Positions 36,025 to 44,978 of a stretch of DNA of 58,063 nucleotides are shown here, in pieces. The stretch is from Bacillota bacterium (GTDB lineage Bacteria > Bacillota > Clostridia > Lachnospirales > Lachnospiraceae), in contig JAEZKA010000050.1 of the NCBI GenBank assembly GCA_023436225.1, forward strand, positions 1 through 58,063, written 5' to 3'. The first letter of the stretch is position 1; every line of letters starts with the position of its first letter. Made by a program: the position numbers and the translations under genes. The notes under the pieces are model-generated. The model was not told where the DNA came from. It made no database searches and was given only the letters and a program-made list of their open reading frames with translations.

Positions 36025-37128
36025 ATGAAGGAGATTAAGATTGGTTCTATCATAGCGGCTAAGAGGAAGGAACGGGGAGTTACTCAGGAGGAATTAGCAA
36101 ATCATCTTGGAGTGTCAAAACCGGCTGTATCTAAATGGGAGTCCGAACAGAGCTATCCTGATATTCTGCTGCTGCCGATCATTGCCTCATATTTTGATAT
36201 TACTGTGGATCAGCTGATTGGATATGAGCCACAGATGAGTGAGGAGGATATCAGAAAGCTATACTATCGATTGATACAGGCCTTTGCAAAGGAGCCCTTT
36301 GATAAGGTGTATCGTGAATGCGAGGATTATCTGAGGAAATATTTCTCTTGCTGGCAGCTACAGTTTCAGATCGGTACAATTATGATCAATCACTGTCATC
36401 TATCCGGATCCATGGAACGAACGACAGCGATATTGGAGGAAGCCTTGGGGTTGTTTATTAGGATTGAAAAGTCCTGTGAGGAAGCTCATCTGGCAAAGCT
36501 GTCCATTCAGATGCAGGCAGTCTGCCATATGAGTTTGGGAAGACCACAGGAGGCAATTGATTTAATGGAGAAACAGACAGCACCATTGATGAGCTCGGAA
36601 AGCATTTTGGTAAGGGCATATCAGATGAAGGGTGATAGGGCTAAGGCCATTGAATATCTTCAGGGCTATACCTATGTGAATTTGGTAACAATGCTGGGCG
36701 CAGTTCCGGATTATCTTACACTATATGCGGATCAACCGGAACGGCTGGATGAATACTATCATATTTTCTTGACGATGTGCCAGCTGTTCCGGCTGGAGGA
36801 GCTATCTCCTGCAGTACTCATCAACATCTACCTGAGTGGAGCGATGGCCTATGCTAAGCAGGGAAATAAGGAGAAGGCGATCGATATTTTGGAGGCTTAT
36901 ACCGAGCTGATCCTTAAGCTGGATAAGGAGAAGATTTACCTGCATGGCAATCGTATTTTTGATGCACTGGAGGGGTACTTTGCAGATGTGGAGGCAGAGA
37001 CGGATGCACCAAGAGGGATGGAGCTCATTCGGAAGGATATGAGGACCGGTATCTTGTCTAATCCGGCATTTGCAGGTCTGGAGGGAGAGGAACGTTTCCA
37101 GCATATTAAGAGAAAATTAGAGAGATAG
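36025..37128 (+). CDS. Xre-family regulator with TPR-like C-terminus
   Basis: In this 367-residue protein, an N-terminal helix-turn-helix (IAAKRKERGVTQEELANHLGVSKPAVSKWESEQSYPDILLLPIIASYF) is followed by about 290 residues of paired helices with repeats such as LGRPQEAIDLMEK, KGDRAKAIEYLQGY and QGNKEKAIDILEAY, typical of TPR-type peptide- or protein-sensing regulators. It starts after AAAAGGAGA and ends before a long stem-loop. The ligand is unknown. Confidence 0.85.
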   Translation: MKEIKIGSIIAAKRKERGVTQEELANHLGVSKPAVSKWESEQSYPDILLLPIIASYFDITVDQLIGYEPQMSEEDIRKLYYRLIQAFAKEPFDKVYRECEDYLRKYFSCWQLQFQIGTIMINHCHLSGSMERTTAILEEALGLFIRIEKSCEEAHLAKLSIQMQAVCHMSLGRPQEAIDLMEKQTAPLMSSESILVRAYQMKGDRAKAIEYLQGYTYVNLVTMLGAVPDYLTLYADQPERLDEYYHIFLTMCQLFRLEELSPAVLINIYLSGAMAYAKQGNKEKAIDILEAYTELILKLDKEKIYLHGNRIFDALEGYFADVEAETDAPRGMELIRKDMRTGILSNPAFAGLEGEERFQHIKRKLER

Positions 37129-37503
37129 CTTATAATTTGACAAGGAAGCAACCTGGGCTTCTCGATTTTGCATGACAATAACAAACGTTTTGATCAAGAC
37201 CATATAATTTCTCGCTAAGTGAGAAATTATGTGGTCTTGATCATGGTTTTGCTCTTCTCCGTTTTCTATACGTTTCATGAATTTCTAAAAGCCGTGGATA
37301 AGTCTGACAATGCTATGAAAGAATATCGTCATATGAATCAGCCTCCTCTTGATTATTATTTCTTAATTTGGCTTATCATTTGTAATGGATAAGCTAATTA
37401 TATGGAAATAAATGTAAATAATCAAGAGTCAAGCTTTTATTCGGTCAAATCTTGTCCATAAACGGTAAGAATAATGGATTGGACTTCGGAATAAAGTAAT
37501 ATT
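37129..37503. other. convergent intergenic region
   Basis: It holds the 22-bp stem-loop at 37191-37242 and about 250 bases of AT-rich sequence with no gene recognised. Confidence 0.4.
37191..37249. terminator. long stem-loop terminator
   Basis: TGATCAAGACCATATAATTT and its near-perfect complement flank a CTCGCTAAGTGAG tip. The stem is about 25 pairs, with GTTTTG after it on the plus strand. Confidence 0.7.
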
Positions 37504-38811
37504 TTATGCGATTTTAATCATGACTCGTACGGTAACGCTGTCCAAATCATCCTTGAACTGTAATTCTCCGTCATATTTCGAAAGTACTTCTTTAATATTC
37601 TGTATTCCAAAGCCGTGATTTCTTTTATCCGCTTTTGTGGTTATCATTTTGTCGTCTAGCTTCACCCTTTCTGTCACTGTCGGGTTCTTGACAATGAACT
37701 CTAGATACTTGCTACCCGAACGAATCTCAACAAGTATTTCCTTATCGGAGTCGGAAATTACCTTAATGGCTGCTTCGTAAGCATTTGACATCAGATTAGA
37801 TACAATGGTGCTCAAGTGCATCATCGGGATGTTGAGCTCCTGCAGGATCCTTCCCTTCACATGTATTTTTACATGCTCCTCCTTGCCCTTGTTCACATAA
37901 TAATTTATAATGGCACTGATAATATCATTACCAGTATCATAAATACTGGCTATTTTATCTAAACTGTAATGAATATCCTGGATATAGCTTTTTGCATCCT
38001 CTGGCTTTCCTGTTTCTAGTAGCTCTTCAATACAGATAATATGGTTTCTAATGTCATGACGAAATTTCTTGGTATCCTCCTCCTGATTAAGAAGAGTTTT
38101 GTAATAATCGATTTGCTTTTCGTTATATTCCTCTCTAAGCTTATTTAAGCTCTTGTACTGCTCCCTTGAATAAAATAAAACAATTAAAGTAATACAAATT
38201 ATTTGAAATAAAATGGATAATAAAATCATTGCTCCATAAGTTATTTCGGGCTTTTCTGGAATACCGCTCTCATAAATCATATAAGTCAGCGTATTAATAT
38301 AAGCGATAAGAGCAGCACTGCTTAAGAATAGAAACATAACTGTATTCGATAAATGCTTGTAATTTAATTTATGAAGCATTCTACAACGCTTCATTATCAT
38401 CCAGATGGATACCAGGATTATGATGAGAATGATATTGCATAAACACTGCTGAAGTAGAGCTCCTATAGCAACGGTCTCTTCAATCGGATAAAAGAGATTT
38501 ATTATTGGAATAAAGAGATTATCCCAGGTTACCGTCACTACTGAGATACATATAAAGGCTTTAAATAGAGTTTTGAATTTCTCATGAAAGAGACTTAATG
38601 AAGTGATTAAGTTGATTAGAATAATGAAACCAGATAAAAATAAGGTGCTAATTGCCGGAATAAAATAAAGCAGGCAAAAAGCCGTAGAAGTAAATAACAT
38701 AAGAACGTATTTATATATGCCCTTACGATATCGAAAACCTAGTAAACTGTGAAAAATAAGGATAAACTTTAGCATTTCTGTGATTATAGTTAAAAGATAA
38801 ATACCAATCAT
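37504..38811 (-). CDS. AgrC-like sensor histidine kinase (GHKL)
   Basis: This 435-residue protein has six or seven N-terminal membrane spans to about residue 213, a linker coiled coil, then the HPK10-type phospho-acceptor H252 in FRHDIRNHIICIEELL. The ATP-binding GHKL domain has N-box SNLMSNAYEAA and G-box KRNHGFGIQNIKEVL. Such kinases usually detect cyclic peptide pheromones. It starts after GGGGGTGA, 78 bases downstream of its response regulator. No AgrB/AgrD genes are visible here, so the signal source is unknown. Confidence 0.9.
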   Translation of the reverse strand: MIGIYLLTIITEMLKFILIFHSLLGFRYRKGIYKYVLMLFTSTAFCLLYFIPAISTLFLSGFIILINLITSLSLFHEKFKTLFKAFICISVVTVTWDNLFIPIINLFYPIEETVAIGALLQQCLCNIILIIILVSIWMIMKRCRMLHKLNYKHLSNTVMFLFLSSAALIAYINTLTYMIYESGIPEKPEITYGAMILLSILFQIICITLIVLFYSREQYKSLNKLREEYNEKQIDYYKTLLNQEEDTKKFRHDIRNHIICIEELLETGKPEDAKSYIQDIHYSLDKIASIYDTGNDIISAIINYYVNKGKEEHVKIHVKGRILQELNIPMMHLSTIVSNLMSNAYEAAIKVISDSDKEILVEIRSGSKYLEFIVKNPTVTERVKLDDKMITTKADKRNHGFGIQNIKEVLSKYDGELQFKDDLDSVTVRVMIKIA

Positions 38812-38889
38812 ACATTCACCCCCATGTACGTATTATGGTTATATCTATTAATGACATATATCAAGCAACCCGATATATAATTCCTTGCT

Positions 38890-39582
38890 TTAATGCGAGA
38901 CATTGTAATTCATAAATAGCTCGCGCAGCTGAGCATGCTTTCTTCTGGAGACCTCAATAACATCTCCGTTTTTCAATCTGATTCGATCAGACAAATCCTC
39001 GATCTGACTGATGTTAACCAAGTGTTTCTTATGACAACGAAAAAATAATTTAGGATCCAGCTGCTCCTCCCAGGTTATAAGGCTGTTATCACTTCGAAAG
39101 GTATTCTTAGTGGTCCATATCTCGGTATAGCCCTGCTGAGCTGAGACGTACAGAATGCTTTTCATATTGATGGTTACATCGACTCCCTCCTTTCGTAATG
39201 TGATGACCCTCCTTCCAAGAATTTCTGCAACTGCATCATTTATATATTCGGTGAACTCATCCCTATGGATTGGCTTCGTCATGAAGCGGTACGCATTCAC
39301 TTTATATCCGTCTTTAAAGCGACGTACATGGCTGGTAACTAAGATTACTATAGTATCCGGATTCCTGTGATGTAACTGTCTGGTAGTATTAATCCCATCA
39401 ATTTGGTCCATCTCGATATCCATTAATATGATATGAAGTTCTCCTGAGTAGGCTAATAGCTCCTCACCGGAAGCAAAGGTAATAATATCAAAATCAATTG
39501 ACATCTGCTTGCTGTATTCCTGTAATAAACGAACCGTTATATTTCGGATTATCTTATCGTCGTCACATACGGCAATTCTCAA
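38890..39582 (-). CDS. LytTR response regulator (AgrA-like)
   Basis: In this 230-residue protein, the receiver domain has acidic residues in AVCDDDK, phospho-acceptor D55 (IILMDIEMDQIDG) and K103 (MTKP). The C-terminal LytTR DNA-binding domain spans about 135-228 (YVSAQQGYTEIWTTKNTF...FFRCHKKHLVNISQI). The start is a TTG eight bases after AGGAGG. It is the first gene of a two-gene operon with the AgrC-like kinase. Confidence 0.9.
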   Translation of the reverse strand: MRIAVCDDDKIIRNITVRLLQEYSKQMSIDFDIITFASGEELLAYSGELHIILMDIEMDQIDGINTTRQLHHRNPDTIVILVTSHVRRFKDGYKVNAYRFMTKPIHRDEFTEYINDAVAEILGRRVITLRKEGVDVTINMKSILYVSAQQGYTEIWTTKNTFRSDNSLITWEEQLDPKLFFRCHKKHLVNISQIEDLSDRIRLKNGDVIEVSRRKHAQLRELFMNYNVSH

Positions 39583-39626
39583 GGCGACATCCTCCTTAGG
39601 TATCAGTAATTACAATAGTTGACAAT

Positions 39627-39655
39627 ATTATACAGTAGTGGTGTGCAAATTGCAA
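39627..39655 (-). promoter_or_regulatory. promoter of the AgrA/AgrC-like operon
   Basis: On the minus strand, TTGCAA and TATAAT with a 17-base spacer, about 45 bases before the TTG start. Confidence 0.65.
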
Positions 39656-39682
39656 TAAAGATTCCAAAAAAAGGAAGGAAGT

Positions 39683-39728
39683 AAGCAAAAAAGCAAGATC
39701 TGTGGGGGCAGATTTTGCTTTTTTGCTT
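39683..39728. terminator. strong A/T-rich stem-loop
   Basis: AAGCAAAAAAGCAA plus ATCTG pair with CAGAT plus TTTGCTTTTTTGCTT around GTGGGGG. The structure could end transcripts in either direction. Confidence 0.5.
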
Positions 39729-40159
39729 GGTAAATCATATTTACATAGGAGAACAGATTGAAAAATCAGAGATTTTTCAATTGGCAAACTTGTGCTGCCG
39801 CATCGTGGGTTTACGGCAGAATGGAGGGATAGTTAGCTATTCTAATGGAGAGTGTGGTAAATACATCATTTACTTATCTGTTCACCCATAATATAATATT
39901 TTTCGTTGTATATGGCAAACTTTGTCGTCACAAACGGTCATTATTAATCCTCGAACGGTAAAATAGTTCATTTTTCGATAGGAAATTCACTGTTTCTGTG
40001 TTAGAATCAGAGTTGAAAACGAATATTAGTATGAGTAATTGGGTAAGTTAACAACTTATGAAAGCTCATTTATTAAATTCCAGATACCTATTAGGAATTA
40101 TTAAAAGCCTGCTGCAAGTACGGCTTACATCAAGTAAAGAAAAGAAAGGAAATGAAAGA

Positions 40160-40693
40160 ATGAATAATATTTGGCATGATATAAATCCGGATCGTATTCA
40201 AGCCCATGATTTTGTTGCAGTTGTTGAGATATCAAAGGGTAGTAAGAAGAAATATGAATTGGATAAAGAGACAGGATTTATTATTTTGGACCGTATTCTT
40301 TATACCTCCACACATTATCCTGCAAATTACGGCTTTATTCCCAGAACCTACGGTGATGATAAGGATCCTTTGGACGTTCTTGTGCTCTGCTCGGAATCAC
40401 TCGAGCCTCTGACCCTTGTTCGCTGTTATCCGATTGGTGTCATGAACATGATCGATAATGGGATGGGTGATGAGAAAATTATTGCGATACCTTATAACGA
40501 TCCAATGTTTAACATATATAAGAATATTGATGAGTTACCGCCCCATGTGTTTAATGAGATGAGACACTTCTTCAGCGTGTATAAGGAGCTAGAGCAAAAA
40601 GAGACAGCAGTTAACGAGTTTGGTGGGCCGGAGGAAGCCGTGAGAATTATCGATCATTGCATCGAAAATTATGTCGAGTTATTTATGAAATAA
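40160..40693 (+). CDS. ppa: inorganic pyrophosphatase (family I)
   Basis: The protein has 177 residues. The ATG at 40160 (MNNIWHDINPDRI) follows AAAGGAAATG, and the upstream 34 codons are not family-like. The active-site set is present: EISKGSKKKYELDKETG, DRILYTSTHYPANYGFIPRTYGDD and the DKDPLDVLVL metal motif. It hydrolyses pyrophosphate to phosphate in the cytoplasm and pulls biosynthetic reactions forward. Confidence 0.9.
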   Translation: MNNIWHDINPDRIQAHDFVAVVEISKGSKKKYELDKETGFIILDRILYTSTHYPANYGFIPRTYGDDKDPLDVLVLCSESLEPLTLVRCYPIGVMNMIDNGMGDEKIIAIPYNDPMFNIYKNIDELPPHVFNEMRHFFSVYKELEQKETAVNEFGGPEEAVRIIDHCIENYVELFMK

Positions 40694-40878
40694 ACACCTG
40701 GATAAATTTGTTTTATCCCGAAAATATTGCCAATTATATGTAAATGTATTACAATAGAGCTGCAATGCGCATTAGCAACAAGCTTTCACTTGAATGAAGG
40801 ACATCTCAATCAGTCCTCAAGCTTATTGGTGCTCTGCAAATATATTGATACATACTTACGAAAGGCGTGATTAATACA

Positions 40879-41418
40879 GTGAAACAGTTAACAACACAGA
40901 GGCTATCCATTCGTAGCTTTACGAAGAATGATTGGAAGGATCTCTATGAGTATCTCTCTGATGAGAGGGTAATACACTATGAACCCTATGAGGTTTTTAG
41001 TGAGGAGCAGTGCAGGCATGAAGCGATCCAAAGATCGAAAAATGAGGCTTTCTTAGCAGTATGCTTAAAGGAATCCAATAAAGTGATCGGCAACCTATAC
41101 TTCTCGGAACAGGATTTTAATACTTGGGAGCTTGGTTATGTCTTCAATCACAACTATCAAGGTTTAGGGTATGCAACAGAGGCTGCCAAGGAAGTACTGA
41201 AGGAAGCCTTTAATAATCTTGGTGCCAGAAGGATCATCGCGATGTGCAATCCTGAGAATTCAGCTTCTTGGAGGCTGCTGGAGCGTCTCGGAATGAGGAG
41301 AGAGGGGCATCTGATTAAGAATATATATTTTAAGAAGAATGAAGCAGGGGATCCGATCTGGCAGGATACCTATGAGTATGCCATTCTGGATGAGGAATGG
41401 AGAGAGAAGAACAGTTAA
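40879..41418 (+). CDS. GNAT N-acetyltransferase (RimJ/RimL type)
   Basis: This roughly 179-residue protein starts at a GTG. The GTG at 40879 fits the family start (VKQLTTQRLSIRSF); the GTG at 40867 is too close to the AAAGG site. The acetyl-CoA-binding stretch is YVFNHNYQGLGYATEAAKEVL, with the NPENSASWRLLERLGMRREGH motif of the ribosomal-protein/antibiotic-like acetyltransferase group. The substrate is unknown. It ends at a terminator facing the HAAS gene. Confidence 0.85.
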   Translation: MKQLTTQRLSIRSFTKNDWKDLYEYLSDERVIHYEPYEVFSEEQCRHEAIQRSKNEAFLAVCLKESNKVIGNLYFSEQDFNTWELGYVFNHNYQGLGYATEAAKEVLKEAFNNLGARRIIAMCNPENSASWRLLERLGMRREGHLIKNIYFKKNEAGDPIWQDTYEYAILDEEWREKNS

Positions 41419-41438
41419 TTCTACATATCTGATTCAAA

Positions 41439-41508
41439 AACACCCATACAGAAGTCTTTGCTGTATTACCATTTTGGGTAATGCGAAAAGTCAAACGGTA
41501 TGGGTGTT
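41439..41508. terminator. stem-loop between convergent genes
   Basis: AACACCCATAC pairs with GTATGGGTGTT around a long loop. Confidence 0.55.
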
Positions 41509-41510
41509 CC

Positions 41511-41541
41511 TTAATTTACATCAATTTACATCAATTTACAT
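41511..41541. repeat. three tandem copies of a 10-base unit
   Basis: The unit TCAATTTACA is repeated three times, the first copy starting TT. It spans the stop codon of the minus-strand HAAS gene, whose last residues KDVN come from the first unit. Confidence 0.7.
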
Positions 41542-42505
41542 CCTTGTCGGCTATAATACTGTATACAGCGGAGAACATACCAAATAAAATACCGGTGACC
41601 GGGAATACCACCCAAGCGATATACCATTGGCTATATACAAGGCCCCAGACTAGGAACACAACTACTGCAAGAGGCCACACAAAGGCAGCAACCGCACCAA
41701 TCACCTTATCCTCTTTCTTTTTCTTAGGAGCACTGTCGCCTATCTGTAACAGCTTTTCATAGCTCTCACGTACTGTACCGGAGGAGATGAATATGAATAC
41801 GGCAATTGCTATAATAACAAATAGGACAGATACACCGTATTCCGTTGCGTCATCGCTGATCATAGAAGAAAGGAATAAGCTGGTCGGAGATAAGATACAT
41901 AGACACACTCCGACTATGACACAGAGATAGAAGGTAGGATTGAAGGCTTCATACCTTTTCTTTAGATCAGCAGCCACGCCCATAGGTAACCGGACACCCT
42001 CCTCCATGAATTTGTAACGTTCAAAATTCATACCGGAGAAGATGAAGATACCAACGGCGGTTGCAATTAACAGGAATAAAAATACCAGACCTGGAACATA
42101 GGCTGCGTCTCCCTGAATCGAAGTAAATATCACACCATTCTCTACTAAAACCGAAAAAAGAATAAATAGCGCGGGAGCTATTATACATAAAAAGGTTCCG
42201 ATACCTATCTGTAAACCCATGACCTTCTTTACCTTTAGATATTCCTCAACCTCATCCCGTGTGACTAAAGGTTCTGACGTTGTTTCGTTATTTTGTGAGA
42301 TTCCAAGTTCATTGATTAGTTCATCGATATTACCAAACTCTGAGATTACGATACCGATCGCTTCATTCTCTGACTTCCCCTGACCCTTTAATTCACTATA
42401 CTTATCCTCCATGTTTGAAAGCATATTGTTCTTTAATTCATTTACCTTTGCCGTTTTTGGCAGGCTGGCGAATAGATTATCCAAATAATTTCTAATTGTA
42501 TCCAT
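41531..42505 (-). CDS. HAAS/permease-prefix-domain membrane protein
   Basis: The protein has 324 residues. The start at 42505 overlaps the PadR stop by one base (TAATG), which favours it over an ATG at 42517. The N-terminal helical HAAS-type domain (MDTIRNYLDNLFASLPKT...ENEAIGIVISEFGNIDELINELG) is followed by about six membrane spans. Proteins of this kind are usually encoded next to PadR regulators and are thought to relay or block envelope signals. Its partner here is the translationally coupled PadR gene upstream. Confidence 0.85.
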   Translation of the reverse strand: MDTIRNYLDNLFASLPKTAKVNELKNNMLSNMEDKYSELKGQGKSENEAIGIVISEFGNIDELINELGISQNNETTSEPLVTRDEVEEYLKVKKVMGLQIGIGTFLCIIAPALFILFSVLVENGVIFTSIQGDAAYVPGLVFLFLLIATAVGIFIFSGMNFERYKFMEEGVRLPMGVAADLKKRYEAFNPTFYLCVIVGVCLCILSPTSLFLSSMISDDATEYGVSVLFVIIAIAVFIFISSGTVRESYEKLLQIGDSAPKKKKEDKVIGAVAAFVWPLAVVVFLVWGLVYSQWYIAWVVFPVTGILFGMFSAVYSIIADKDVN

Positions 42506-42837
42506 TACACATTCCACTCCTTAACAAATCGATTAATAACATCCTTAGTAAGTTCCCATTCCACACATTTTTCCTTGTAATACGCTAAACCACTTGGGGT
42601 TATCCTATAATAAGTACGCTGCTTTCCGAAGGTTTCACCACCAGAGAAGGCTTCGATGTAGCCGTTCGCTTCCAGACGGTTGAAGGCAGAATAAAGAGTT
42701 GTCTCTTTCATGATATATTTTTCTTCGGTAAGCTCCTTGATATTTTTAGATATCTCATATCCGTACGACTCTCCTTCGAGGAGTAAATATAGGATAATGG
42801 TATCGTTATATCCCCGGATTACATCGCTGCTGATCAA
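42505..42837 (-). CDS. PadR-family transcriptional regulator
   Basis: The protein has 110 residues. The start is a TTG at 42837, chosen because AAGGAGGT lies six bases upstream; the ATG at 42858 precedes that site. The winged-helix domain is whole: LISSDVIRGYNDTIILYLLLEGESYGYEISKNI, KETTLYSAFNRLEANGYIEAF, KQRTYYRITPSGLAYYKEK. It is the first gene of an operon with the HAAS protein. A 13-bp inverted repeat embracing its own promoter indicates autoregulation. Confidence 0.9.
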   Translation of the reverse strand: MISSDVIRGYNDTIILYLLLEGESYGYEISKNIKELTEEKYIMKETTLYSAFNRLEANGYIEAFSGGETFGKQRTYYRITPSGLAYYKEKCVEWELTKDVINRFVKEWNV

Positions 42838-42899
42838 ATCCGTACCTCCTTGAAACATATTTAGTAAACGGCACGCGTTCCGTTTGTACTCTACTCCAT

Positions 42900-42939
42900 C
42901 TGTCGTAGTAATCAGAGTATAGCACAATTACTACGACAG
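42900..42939. promoter_or_regulatory. inverted repeat, probable PadR operator
   Basis: CTGTCGTAGTAAT (42900-42912) and its exact complement ATTACTACGACAG (42927-42939) flank 14 bases that hold the -10 element of padR. Confidence 0.75.
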
Positions 42940-42944
42940 GTAAA
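42916..42944 (-). promoter_or_regulatory. promoter of padR-HAAS
   Basis: On the minus strand, TTTACC and TATACT with a 17-base spacer. It lies within and next to the inverted repeat, so PadR binding would block it. Confidence 0.7.
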
Positions 42945-43064
42945 GTAGTTTTTAAAAAATTATTGAATGAATTTTAGATGAACCAATTCATAAAAGCTTG
43001 GATTGGTTATTTTGTATAGTTATTAATGTCAATGATTTATCTACCAAAAAATGCTAAAATACAA

Positions 43065-43093
43065 TTGACTAAATCAAGAAATAGTGATAGTAT
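43065..43093 (+). promoter_or_regulatory. promoter of the importer-murQ operon
   Basis: TTGACT and TAGTAT with a 17-base spacer. Initiation would fall near 43100, on the first TATGAAATAA box. Confidence 0.65.
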
Positions 43094-43098
43094 TTAAA

Positions 43099-43166
43099 TA
43101 TGAAATAATGGTACATAAATTTGTGTAATATATGAAATAAACTTACATAATGCGCCATATTTCATA
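43099..43166. promoter_or_regulatory. candidate MurR boxes (two direct, one inverted)
   Basis: TATGAAATAATGGTAC (43099-43114), TATGAAATAAACTTAC (43131-43146) and an inverted copy TATTTCATA (43158-43166). The same motif recurs at the anmK/namZ promoters. Confidence 0.5.
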
Positions 43167-43200
43167 GTTAGTAAAGACTAAATTTATTGAGGAGGGCTTT

Positions 43201-44832
43201 ATGAAAAAGATATTATCTATTGTATTGGTAATGATTCTTGCCGTTTCCATGCTGACAGCATGTAAGAAGAATGAAACCGTACCCAGCGGTTCAGGGGATG
43301 CGGTCGATGCACAGAAAGAAGCTCCAAAAACAGAGGCAAACGACAACAAGGAAGAATCGGAAGCTGCCGATACAGAACCTGTAAAAATTAAAGTATATTA
43401 CTCTGATAATGCGACGCTTCCATATCAGAAGGACTGGTTGGCCATTACAGAGGCTGAGAAGCTCTTTAATGTAGACTTTGAATTTGAAGTAATTCCGATT
43501 GCAGATTATGCAACCAAGGTGTCCCTGGCATTGAATACAGGCACCAATGTTCCGGATGTGATTTTATATCAGAGTACCAAGGGTGAGAACGCTTCTCTGG
43601 CATTAAACGGTGCACTGGTTCCGATCAGCGATTATTCTGACTTCACACCTAATTTCAATGCCCGTGTGGAGGAATTTGGTCTGACAGACGACGTGAATAA
43701 CTTAAACCTTGCAGATGGAAAGCGCTATTATATGCCAAGCTTATTTGATGTTCCCTTCTATGATGGAGGTTTAATCTTAAGAGAGGACTATCTCACAGGG
43801 AAAGGTCTGGCAGCACCTAAGACATACGATGATCTGTACAATATCTTAAAGGCTTATAAGCAGGATAATCCGGATTCCTATCCGTTAACGATTCTTGCTG
43901 GTCCCCGTGTATTATATCGTATGACCATGCCGGCCTTTGGAATCAGCTTAGGCAAGAACGGTGCCTCCGGTACCAATACCTTAAGCTGGGATTATGAAAA
44001 GAATGAATATTTTACCGGTGCCATTAGTGATCAATACAAAGAATATGTCACCTTCCTGGCTAAATTATTCAAAGAGGGCTTGTTAGATCCGGAGATGGCA
44101 GATCCGATTGACGGTGATACCTGGTCCAATAAGCTTGCTACCGGTAAAGCAATGGCAACCTATGCTTATTATGATCAAATTGGAGGCGTAACCGGTGCGT
44201 CCACGATCGAAGGCTTTAAACTGCAGATGTATCCGGCCCTGGCAGGTCCGGCAGGAGCTCATCATCAGCCCAAGAGTAAAACCGGTTCGGGTGTCATGTT
44301 CCCGGCGAACACAGCAAAGCGTGAAGATTTTGAACGTGTAGTTCGTACCATTGATCAGGTATTCTTCTCTGAGGAAGGTGCTAAATTATGGAGCTTAGGT
44401 GTTGAAGGAGTTACCTATTCCATGGATAACGGTAAAGTTAAATTTGCAGACGATTTAGTAAATGCTCCAGAGGGTATCTATAAGAGCATGCAGATTAAAT
44501 ACGGCTGTGGCTCCGACGTAACTCAGCTCGTTTGGATTAATGCCAATGAGATGCTCAAATATGATGAAAATTATGCAAAGATTAATGCGGAAGTAGCAGC
44601 AATGGGTGACGTAATCCAAGCCATACCGCCCACACCGTTGTTTGATGACCTAACAGCAGAAGATGCCGGTATTTTACAGACTCCTCTTTCCGATACCTTC
44701 GAGGTTTGGGTGGATGCCTTTATCACAGGAAAGAAGAGTGTGGATGCTGACTGGAATGCCTATGTAGAAGAAATGAAGAATCTAAGAATTGAAGAGTTCT
44801 GCAAAATTTATAATGATAATCTAAAAAAATAA
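43201..44832 (+). CDS. solute-binding lipoprotein, probable peptidoglycan-saccharide importer
   Basis: In this 543-residue protein, the signal peptide MKKILSIVLVMILAVSM ends in lipobox LTAC and is followed by an acidic linker and a large binding domain (ITEAEKLFNVDFEFEVIPIADYATKVSLALNTGTNVPDVI). It starts after GGAGGG. It belongs to the same large-lipoprotein class as the 7159 gene, but the two differ clearly. Because permeases and murQ follow in the same operon, the ligand is probably MurNAc or a GlcNAc/MurNAc saccharide; this is an inference from context. Confidence 0.85.
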   Translation: MKKILSIVLVMILAVSMLTACKKNETVPSGSGDAVDAQKEAPKTEANDNKEESEAADTEPVKIKVYYSDNATLPYQKDWLAITEAEKLFNVDFEFEVIPIADYATKVSLALNTGTNVPDVILYQSTKGENASLALNGALVPISDYSDFTPNFNARVEEFGLTDDVNNLNLADGKRYYMPSLFDVPFYDGGLILREDYLTGKGLAAPKTYDDLYNILKAYKQDNPDSYPLTILAGPRVLYRMTMPAFGISLGKNGASGTNTLSWDYEKNEYFTGAISDQYKEYVTFLAKLFKEGLLDPEMADPIDGDTWSNKLATGKAMATYAYYDQIGGVTGASTIEGFKLQMYPALAGPAGAHHQPKSKTGSGVMFPANTAKREDFERVVRTIDQVFFSEEGAKLWSLGVEGVTYSMDNGKVKFADDLVNAPEGIYKSMQIKYGCGSDVTQLVWINANEMLKYDENYAKINAEVAAMGDVIQAIPPTPLFDDLTAEDAGILQTPLSDTFEVWVDAFITGKKSVDADWNAYVEEMKNLRIEEFCKIYNDNLKK

Positions 44833-44861
44833 TTGTAGTATGAATTATGTGCTGCCGCCCA

Positions 44862-44957
44862 TATAGAAAAACAAAGTTTTTCTATCAAGAATTCGCGGTC
44901 TTTGGCAACATGTAGGATTAGTCTGTGAGGCTACCCTTTATCCTTGAGGGTAGCCTC
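44862..44957 (+). promoter_or_regulatory. two stem-loops between binding protein and permease genes
   Basis: ATAGAAAAAC pairs with GTTTTTCTAT (44865-44887 region), and GAGGCTACCCT (44927-44937) pairs with AGGGTAGCCTC (44947-44957). There is no T run on the plus strand. This is the same arrangement as in the first importer operon. Confidence 0.6.
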
Positions 44958-44978
44958 AAAAAAAGAGGAGGTAACGCC

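Larger units (their letters stand above)
39583..40159. other. intergenic region with hairpins
   Basis: It holds the agr-like promoter (39627-39655), a 46-base stem-loop (39683-39728), a TTGAAAAATC/GATTTTTCAA hairpin (39758-39781) and a CTGCCG/CGGCAG arm pair (39794-39819). No AgrD-like peptide gene was found; the 63-codon minus frame at 39596-39787 lacks the usual cysteine-centred tail. Confidence 0.4.
42838..43200. other. divergent regulatory region between padR and the peptidoglycan-sugar importer
   Basis: It contains the padR promoter/operator (42900-42944), the importer promoter (43065-43093) and three candidate MurR boxes (43099-43166). No coding sequence. Confidence 0.6.

Noticed and set aside
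39596..39787. 63-codon minus frame considered as an AgrD peptide precursor
   Set aside because: It lacks the amphipathic start, central cysteine and conserved acidic tail, and overlaps a strong stem-loop and the agr-like promoter.
41511..41541. Tandem repeats considered as a CRISPR array
   Set aside because: Units are 10 bases and contiguous with no spacers; no cas genes in the window.
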